From: Klebsiella variicola | GTDB lineage: Bacteria; Pseudomonadota; Gammaproteobacteria; Enterobacterales; Enterobacteriaceae | Assembly: GCF_000828055.2 (NCBI RefSeq) | Contig: NZ_CP010523.2 | Location: 5,146,001 to 5,210,000, forward strand | Direction of reading: 5' to 3' | Length of the DNA stretch: 64,000 bases | Shown here: one piece after another, positions 58,561 through 64,000 of the stretch | How positions within the stretch are numbered: the stretch's first letter is position 1 | Layout: each line of letters begins with the position of its first letter | Notes under the pieces: generated by a model | Database searches by the model: none | What the model was told of the DNA's origin: nothing | The model's input: the letters and a program-made list of their open reading frames with translations, nothing else | Program-made: the position numbers and the translations under genes

Positions 58561-59364
58561 ATGAATACCTGGTTAAATTTAAAAGATAACGTCATTATCG
58601 TGACCGGCGGCGCCTCGGGAATTGGGCTGGCCATTGTCGATGAATTATTATCACAAGGTGCTCATGTCCAGATGATTGATATTCATGGCGGCGATCGTCA
58701 TCACAATGGCGATAATTATCACTTCTGGCCGACGGATATTTCCAGCGCGACAGAGGTGCAACAGACTATCGATGCCATTATTCAGCGCTGGTCGCGTATC
58801 GATGGTTTGGTCAATAACGCTGGCGTGAATTTCCCGCGTTTATTAGTCGACGAAAAAGCACCGGCCGGCCGCTATGAATTAAACGAAGCCGCTTTTGAAA
58901 AAATGGTCAATATCAACCAGAAAGGGGTGTTTTTCATGTCGCAGGCGGTGGCGCGTCAAATGGTCAAACAGCGCGCCGGTGTGATTGTCAATGTCTCTTC
59001 GGAGAGCGGCCTGGAAGGCTCTGAAGGTCAAAGCTGCTACGCCGCGACCAAGGCCGCGCTCAACAGCTTTACCCGCTCCTGGTCCAAAGAATTGGGTAAA
59101 TATGGGATCCGCGTGGTCGGCGTTGCGCCGGGGATCCTCGAAAAAACCGGTCTGCGGACACCGGAATATGAAGAGGCGCTGGCCTGGACGCGCAATATCA
59201 CCGTCGAGCAACTTCGCGAGGGATATACCAAAAACGCCATTCCCATCGGGCGGGCAGGAAAGCTCTCGGAAGTGGCTGATTTTGTTTGCTATCTCTTGTC
59301 AGCGCGCGCCAGCTACATCACCGGAGTCACCACTAACATTGCCGGCGGAAAAACGCGCGGGTAA
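58561..59364 (+). CDS. sorD: Sorbitol-6-phosphate 2-dehydrogenase
   Basis: The 267-residue short-chain dehydrogenase has the NAD-binding TGGASGIG, the NNAG motif and the catalytic YAATK. It oxidises sorbitol-6-phosphate to fructose-6-phosphate, the last step of sorbose breakdown. GGGAGTGA precedes the ATG. A small GCAGC/GCTGC hairpin separates it from sorC. Confidence 0.95.
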   Translation: MNTWLNLKDNVIIVTGGASGIGLAIVDELLSQGAHVQMIDIHGGDRHHNGDNYHFWPTDISSATEVQQTIDAIIQRWSRIDGLVNNAGVNFPRLLVDEKAPAGRYELNEAAFEKMVNINQKGVFFMSQAVARQMVKQRAGVIVNVSSESGLEGSEGQSCYAATKAALNSFTRSWSKELGKYGIRVVGVAPGILEKTGLRTPEYEEALAWTRNITVEQLREGYTKNAIPIGRAGKLSEVADFVCYLLSARASYITGVTTNIAGGKTRG

Positions 59365-59373
59365 GGAGGCAGT

Positions 59374-59781
59374 ATGGTTCACGCTATCTTCTGCGCCCAC
59401 GGCCAGCTGGCCGGGGCCATGCTTGATTCGGTATGCATGGTCTACGGCGAGGTTAACGTCAGCGCCGTCGCGTTTGTCCCCGGCGAAAACGCGGCGGATA
59501 TCGCCATTAACCTGGAAAAGTTAGTAAGCGCCCACACCGATGAGGAGTGGGTAATCGCGGTAGATTTGCAGTGCGGAAGCCCATGGAATGCCGCAGCTGG
59601 GCTGGCAATGCGTCACCCGCAGATCCGGGTGATTAGCGGCCTGTCGCTGCCGCTGGCGCTCGAGCTGGTGGATAACCAGCATACCCTGAGCGCCGATGAC
59701 TTATGCCAGCATCTGCAGGCCATCGCCAGTCAGTGCTGTGTGGTCTGGCAGCAGCCAGAAACCGTTGAGGAGGAGTTCTGA
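59374..59781 (+). CDS. sorF: Sorbose PTS component IIA
   Basis: This 135-residue mannose-family EIIA domain has its phosphorylated histidine at H9 (AIFCAHGQLAGAM). It passes phosphate from HPr to SorB. It starts nine bases after sorD behind AAGGAGG, and its stop overlaps the sorB start by one base. Confidence 0.94.
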   Translation: MVHAIFCAHGQLAGAMLDSVCMVYGEVNVSAVAFVPGENAADIAINLEKLVSAHTDEEWVIAVDLQCGSPWNAAAGLAMRHPQIRVISGLSLPLALELVDNQHTLSADDLCQHLQAIASQCCVVWQQPETVEEEF

Positions 59782-60275
59782 TGCAAATTACCCTCGCCCG
59801 TATTGATGACCGACTGATTCATGGCCAGGTCACCACCGTGTGGTCAAAAGTCGCCAACGCCCAGCGGATAATTATCTGCAATGACGATGTATTTAACGAT
59901 GAGGTTCGCCGGACCCTGTTGCGCCAGGCGGCTCCGCCAGGCATGAAGGTAAACGTTGTCAGTCTGGAAAAAGCGGTTGCGGTCTATCATAACCCGCAAT
60001 ATCAGGACGAGACCGTCTTTTATTTATTTACCAATCCACACGATGTTTTAACGATGGTGCGCCAGGGCGTGCAGATCGCCACGTTAAATATTGGTGGCAT
60101 GGCCTGGCGACCCGGTAAAAAACAGCTAACCAAAGCCGTTTCTTTGGATCCGCAGGATATTCAGGCATTCCGTGAACTCGATAAACTGGGCGTAAAACTC
60201 GATTTACGCGTGGTCGCATCAGATCCGTCAGTCAATATTCTCGACAAAATTAACGAAACAGCTTTCTGCGAATAA
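59781..60275 (+). CDS. sorB: Sorbose PTS component IIB
   Basis: This 164-residue mannose-family EIIB domain has its phosphorylated histidine in RIDDRLIHGQV (H14-H15 region). It transfers phosphate to incoming sorbose. It is coupled to sorF by a TGATG overlap with AGGAGG upstream. Confidence 0.94.
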   Translation: MQITLARIDDRLIHGQVTTVWSKVANAQRIIICNDDVFNDEVRRTLLRQAAPPGMKVNVVSLEKAVAVYHNPQYQDETVFYLFTNPHDVLTMVRQGVQIATLNIGGMAWRPGKKQLTKAVSLDPQDIQAFRELDKLGVKLDLRVVASDPSVNILDKINETAFCE

Positions 60276-60340
60276 AAAATAGCGCCTGTTGTGATATGCC
60301 GTAGCAGGCAGGATGACTCACACCTTAAAGGTCAAAAATT

Positions 60341-61141
60341 ATGGAAATTAGTACCCTACAGATAATAGCCATATTTATTTTTTCCTGTATTGCCGGAATG
60401 GGCAGCGTGCTGGATGAATTTCAGACCCATCGGCCCCTTATCGCCTGTACCGTGATTGGCCTCATCCTGGGCGATTTAAAAACCGGGGTTATGCTCGGCG
60501 GTACGCTGGAGCTGATCGCCCTCGGCTGGATGAACGTGGGGGCAGCGCAGTCGCCAGATTCGGCGCTGGCCAGCATTATCTCCGCCATTCTGGTGATTGT
60601 GGGCCACCAGAGCATTGCCACCGGTATCGCCATTGCTCTGCCGGTGGCCGCCGCCGGGCAGGTGCTGACCGTTTTCGCCCGTACCATTACCGTGGTGTTC
60701 CAGCACGCCGCGGACAAAGCGGCCGAGGAGGCGCGCTTTCGCACCATCGACCTGCTGCATGTCTCCGCACTGGGGGTGCAGGCACTGCGCGTGGCAATCC
60801 CGGCGCTGGTGGTCTCGCTGTTCGTTAGCGCGGACATGGTCAGCAGTATGCTCAGCGCGATCCCGGAATTCGTCACCCGCGGCCTGCAGATTGCCGGTGG
60901 TTTCATTGTCGTCGTGGGCTACGCGATGGTGCTGCGAATGATGGGCGTGAAGTACCTGATGCCCTTCTTTTTCCTCGGTTTTCTCGCCGGGGGTTATCTC
61001 GACTTCAGCCTGCTGGCCTTCGGCGGCGTGGGCGTCATCATCGCGCTGATCTACATCCAGCTCAATCCACAGTGGCGTAAGGCTGAACCCGCCGCCTCCA
61101 CTGCCCCCTCTGCCCCCGCCCTTGACCAGCTTGACGACTAA
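60341..61141 (+). CDS. sorA: Sorbose PTS component IIC
   Basis: The 266-residue membrane protein of the mannose EIIC family has about seven to eight hydrophobic segments and the conserved GGTLELIALGWMNVGAAQSPD motif. With SorM it forms the sorbose channel. It has a 65-base gap to sorB and ends next to sorM. Confidence 0.95.
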   Translation: MEISTLQIIAIFIFSCIAGMGSVLDEFQTHRPLIACTVIGLILGDLKTGVMLGGTLELIALGWMNVGAAQSPDSALASIISAILVIVGHQSIATGIAIALPVAAAGQVLTVFARTITVVFQHAADKAAEEARFRTIDLLHVSALGVQALRVAIPALVVSLFVSADMVSSMLSAIPEFVTRGLQIAGGFIVVVGYAMVLRMMGVKYLMPFFFLGFLAGGYLDFSLLAFGGVGVIIALIYIQLNPQWRKAEPAASTAPSAPALDQLDD

Positions 61142-61152
61142 TGGAGCCGAAA

Positions 61153-61977
61153 ATGGAACAGAAAAAAATCACGCAAGGCGACCTGGTGAGCATGTTTCTC
61201 CGCTCCAACCTCCAGCAGGCCTCCTTTAACTTCGAACGTATTCATGGCCTGGGATTTTGCTACGACATGATCCCGGCGATCAAACGCCTGTATCCGCTCA
61301 AAGCCGATCAGGTCGCGGCGCTGAAGCGTCATCTGGTGTTCTTTAATACCACGCCGGCGGTGTGTGGCCCGGTGATCGGCGTCACCGCCGCCATGGAGGA
61401 GGCCCGGGCTAACGGCGCGGCCATTGACGATGGCGCTATCAACGGCATCAAAGTGGGTCTGATGGGCCCGCTGGCCGGCGTCGGCGACCCGCTGGTCTGG
61501 GGCACGCTGCGGCCGATTACCGCGGCCCTTGGCGCCTCGCTGGCCCTCTCCGGCAATATTCTGGGACCTTTGTTATTTTTCTTTATTTTCAATGCAGTGC
61601 GGCTGGCAATGAAGTGGTACGGCCTGCAACTGGGCTTCCGTAAAGGGGTCAATATCGTCAGCGATATGGGCGGTAACCTGTTGCAGAAGCTGACCGAAGG
61701 CGCCTCCATTCTCGGCCTGTTTGTCATGGGGGTGCTGGTGACCAAATGGACCACCATCAATGTGCCGCTGGTGGTGTCCCAAACGCCCGGTGCAGACGGC
61801 GCCACCGTCACGATGACCGTCCAGAACATCCTCGATCAGCTCTGCCCCGGCCTGCTGGCGCTGGGCCTGACGCTACTGATGGTGCGTCTGCTGAACAAGA
61901 AAGTGAATCCGGTCTGGCTGATTTTCGCCCTTTTCGGCTTAGGCATTATCGGCAACGCCCTCGGCTTTCTGTCCTGA
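61153..61977 (+). CDS. sorM: Sorbose PTS component IID
   Basis: This 274-residue mannose-family EIID has an N-terminal amphipathic part (FERIHGLGFCYDMIPAIKRLY) and conserved NTTPAVCGPVIGVTAAMEE and GLMGPLAGVGDPLVWGTLRPI motifs. The start at 61153 has TGGAG six bases upstream; an in-frame ATG at 61141 overlaps the sorA stop. A GC hairpin follows at 61986-62002. Confidence 0.95.
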   Translation: MEQKKITQGDLVSMFLRSNLQQASFNFERIHGLGFCYDMIPAIKRLYPLKADQVAALKRHLVFFNTTPAVCGPVIGVTAAMEEARANGAAIDDGAINGIKVGLMGPLAGVGDPLVWGTLRPITAALGASLALSGNILGPLLFFFIFNAVRLAMKWYGLQLGFRKGVNIVSDMGGNLLQKLTEGASILGLFVMGVLVTKWTTINVPLVVSQTPGADGATVTMTVQNILDQLCPGLLALGLTLLMVRLLNKKVNPVWLIFALFGLGIIGNALGFLS

Positions 61978-61985
61978 TTATTCCG

Positions 61986-62002
61986 CCCCGGCGATGCCGG
62001 GG
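61986..62002. repeat. Hairpin between sorM and sorE
   Basis: CCCCGGC and GCCGGGG form a 7-bp stem over three bases inside the operon, with no T run; it may tune mRNA decay. Confidence 0.5.
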
Positions 62003-62049
62003 TGACGTCAACAACATAGCCCCGAAAGATGAAGGGGATGAGGTGGTTT

Positions 62050-63282
62050 ATGCAAACAACAACGGCCCTGCGCCTGTATGGCAAACGAGACCTGCGCCTG
62101 GAAACCTTTACCCTCCCGGCGATGCAGGACGATGAGATCCTCGCCCGGGTGGTCACGGACAGCCTGTGTCTTTCCTCATGGAAAGAGGCCAATCAGGGTG
62201 CCGATCATAAAAAGGTGCCAGATGATGTGGCCACCAGGCCCATTATTATCGGTCATGAATTCTGCGGCGAAATCCTTGCCGTCGGTAAAAAGTGGCAGCA
62301 TAAGTTTCAGCCAGGGCAGCGCTACGTGATTCAGGCCAACCTGCAGTTGCCCGACCGACCCGACTGCCCCGGCTACTCATTCCCATGGATCGGTGGCGAA
62401 GCCACCCATGTGGTGATCCCCAATGAGGTGATGGCGCAGGATTGCCTGCTCACCTGGGAGGGGGATACCTGGTTTGAAGGATCGCTGGTGGAGCCGCTCT
62501 CCTGCGTCATTGGCGCTTTCAACGCCAATTATCATCTGCAGGAGGGGAGTTACAACCACGTGATGGGGATCCGTCCTCAGGGACGCACTCTGATCCTGGG
62601 CGGGACGGGGCCGATGGGGCTGCTGGCTATCGACTATGCGCTGCACGGCCCCATCAATCCTTCACTACTGGTAGTGACCGATACCAATAAGCCGAAGCTC
62701 AGCTACGCCCGCCGTCATTACCCCTCTGAGCCGCAGACGCTGATCCACTACCTCGACGGCCATGAGGCCAGTCGCGATACGCTGCTGGCGCTCAGCGGCG
62801 GCCATGGCTTCGACGATATCTTCGTGTTTGTGCCAAACGAACAGCTGATCACCCTGGCCTCCTCGTTGCTGGCCCCGGACGGCTGCCTGAATTTCTTTGC
62901 TGGCCCCCAGGATAAGCAATTCAGCGCCCCGATCAACTTCTACGACGTGCACTACGCCTTTACCCACTACGTCGGCACCTCCGGCGGTAATACTGACGAT
63001 ATGCGCGCCGCGGTGGCGCTGATGCAGGCGAAAAAGGTCCAGACGGCGAAAGTGGTCACCCATATTCTCGGCCTGAACGCCGCGGGCGAAACCACCCTCG
63101 ATCTGCCTGCCGTCGGCGGGGGAAAAAAGCTGGTGTATACCGGAAAAGCCTTCCCGCTCACGCCGCTGGGCGAGATCGCCGATCCCGAACTGGCAGCGAT
63201 TGTGGCGCGTCACCATGGGATCTGGTCCCAGGAGGCTGAAGCGTATCTGCTGGCCCACGCGGAGGATATTACGCATGATTAA
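62050..63282 (+). CDS. sorE: Sorbose-1-phosphate reductase
   Basis: The 410-residue zinc-type medium-chain dehydrogenase has the GHEFCGEI zinc/catalytic motif, a EPLSC zinc ligand region and the nucleotide-binding LILGGTGPMGLLA. It reduces L-sorbose-1-phosphate to D-glucitol-6-phosphate, which SorD oxidises. The start at 62050 (MQTTTALRLYG) follows GAGGTGG; the frame opens at 62029. Confidence 0.94.
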   Translation: MQTTTALRLYGKRDLRLETFTLPAMQDDEILARVVTDSLCLSSWKEANQGADHKKVPDDVATRPIIIGHEFCGEILAVGKKWQHKFQPGQRYVIQANLQLPDRPDCPGYSFPWIGGEATHVVIPNEVMAQDCLLTWEGDTWFEGSLVEPLSCVIGAFNANYHLQEGSYNHVMGIRPQGRTLILGGTGPMGLLAIDYALHGPINPSLLVVTDTNKPKLSYARRHYPSEPQTLIHYLDGHEASRDTLLALSGGHGFDDIFVFVPNEQLITLASSLLAPDGCLNFFAGPQDKQFSAPINFYDVHYAFTHYVGTSGGNTDDMRAAVALMQAKKVQTAKVVTHILGLNAAGETTLDLPAVGGGKKLVYTGKAFPLTPLGEIADPELAAIVARHHGIWSQEAEAYLLAHAEDITHD

Positions 63283-64000
63283 CCGCGATACGCTGCTGTG
63301 CATCTCCCTGGCGGGTCGCCCCGGCAACTTCGGCACCCGCTTTCATAACTATCTGTATGACAAGCTGGGATTGAACTACCTCTACAAAGCCTTTACGACT
63401 AAGGATATTGAGGCGGCGGTAAAAGGGGTTCGCGCATTGGGTATCCGCGGCTGTGCGGTCTCCATGCCGTTTAAAGAGAGCTGCATACCGTTTCTTGACG
63501 CGATCGATCCGTCAGCAAAAGTCATCGACTCCGTCAACACCATCGTCAATGACGACGGGAAGTTAACCGGGCTAAACACCGATTACATCGCGGTCAAAAG
63601 CCTGATCGCCAGCCATCGGCTCGATACCAACGCCAGAGTGATGATTCAGGGTAGCGGCGGCATGGGGAAAGCCGTCATTGCCGCCTTCCGTGATGCCGGT
63701 TTCCGCGACGTGATCATTGCGGCCCGCAATCGCCAGCGCGGCCTGGCGCTGGCAAAACAGTATGGCTTTCAGTGGCAGCCCCTGCCGGAAGGGATCGCAG
63801 CCGAGATTCTGGTCAATGTCACACCGCTGGGCATGGCAGGGGGAGCGGAAAGTAACACGCTGGCGTTCAGCAAGGCCATGGTGGCCCAGGCCAGCGTCGT
63901 GTTTGACGTGGTCGCGTTGCCGGCGGAAACTCCGCTGATCCGCCTGGCGCAACAACGGGGTAAGCAAACCATCAGCGGTGCGGAAGTCATTGCCCTGCAA
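63275..64000 (+). CDS. Shikimate 5-dehydrogenase-like protein (partial, cut by window edge)
   Basis: This gene overlaps the end of sorE by eight bases in another frame and continues past the right edge with 242 codons visible. The protein begins MINRDTLLCISLAGRPGNFG and shows AroE-family features: substrate-binding SMPFKE, NTDYIAVKSLI, the dinucleotide loop GSGGMGKAV and NVTPLGMAGG. It differs from typical AroE in its N-terminus (SLAGRPGNFGTRFHNYL), fitting the AroE-like subgroup of unknown substrate. It appears to be the last or near-last gene of the sorbose operon. A role in sorbose metabolism is not established. Confidence 0.82.
   Translation, partial: MINRDTLLCISLAGRPGNFGTRFHNYLYDKLGLNYLYKAFTTKDIEAAVKGVRALGIRGCAVSMPFKESCIPFLDAIDPSAKVIDSVNTIVNDDGKLTGLNTDYIAVKSLIASHRLDTNARVMIQGSGGMGKAVIAAFRDAGFRDVIIAARNRQRGLALAKQYGFQWQPLPEGIAAEILVNVTPLGMAGGAESNTLAFSKAMVAQASVVFDVVALPAETPLIRLAQQRGKQTISGAEVIALQ

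Overview
The window is chromosomal DNA of an enteric bacterium, almost certainly Klebsiella (K. pneumoniae complex). Reasons: near-identity in content to Escherichia-type housekeeping genes (ssb-uvrA, tyrB-alr-dnaB, lexA-dinF, plsB-dgkA, ubiCA, malGFE-malK-lamB-malM, pgi, lysC, rluF), combined with Klebsiella traits: a second BamA-type protein (BamK), a complete L-sorbose operon (sorCDFBAME), an extra FepA/IroN-type receptor and high GC codon use. No rRNA or tRNA gene, insertion sequence, prophage or CRISPR array was seen.

Layout. 1-20.1 kb is the accessory part: yjcB; a divergent cluster of a four-gene ABC importer (-) facing a metallo-beta-lactamase-fold hydrolase, a LacI-type regulator and an inositol-monophosphatase-family phosphatase (+), which looks like an uptake-and-hydrolysis pathway for a phosphodiester; an AT-rich orphan gene; a LysR regulator divergent from an exported yellow/royal-jelly-family protein; bamK with an unusual upstream region; a secreted tannase/feruloyl-esterase-family enzyme with a one-domain AraC regulator; a TonB-dependent catecholate-type receptor with two Fur boxes; and an MltF-like lytic transglycosylase. 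20.2-40.7 kb is conserved core: SOS genes with recognisable LexA boxes (uvrA/ssb, lexA-dinF), phosphatase AphA, tyrB with a GTG start and a TyrR box, alr, dnaB, qorA, sigma54-dependent pspG, dusA, a cupin gene, zur, yjbJ, dgkA, plsB, ubiA, ubiC.

40.8-48.7 kb is the maltose regulon, malK-lamB-malM diverging from malE-malF-malG over a shared MalT/CRP region; the malG 3' end carries a strong terminator that fits a 3'-UTR small RNA. 48.7-57.2 kb holds psiE, a GNAT and a left-handed-beta-helix acyltransferase, pgi, lysC behind a lysine riboswitch, a PanS-type transporter, a RelE/HigB-type toxin-antitoxin pair with a perfect palindromic operator, yjbD and rluF. 57.4-64.0 kb is the sorbose operon with repeated SorC-like operator motifs; its last gene in the window is a shikimate-dehydrogenase-like gene that overlaps sorE by 8 bases and runs off the right edge.

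The strongest candidates for new biology are the putative organophosphate-diester pathway (0.6-7.3 kb), the small ORF/terminator arrangement upstream of bamK (12.9-13.15 kb), the Shine-Dalgarno-masking hairpin before the AraC-type gene (15.06 kb), and the AroE-like gene appended to the sorbose operon. All of these are inferences from sequence reading alone.
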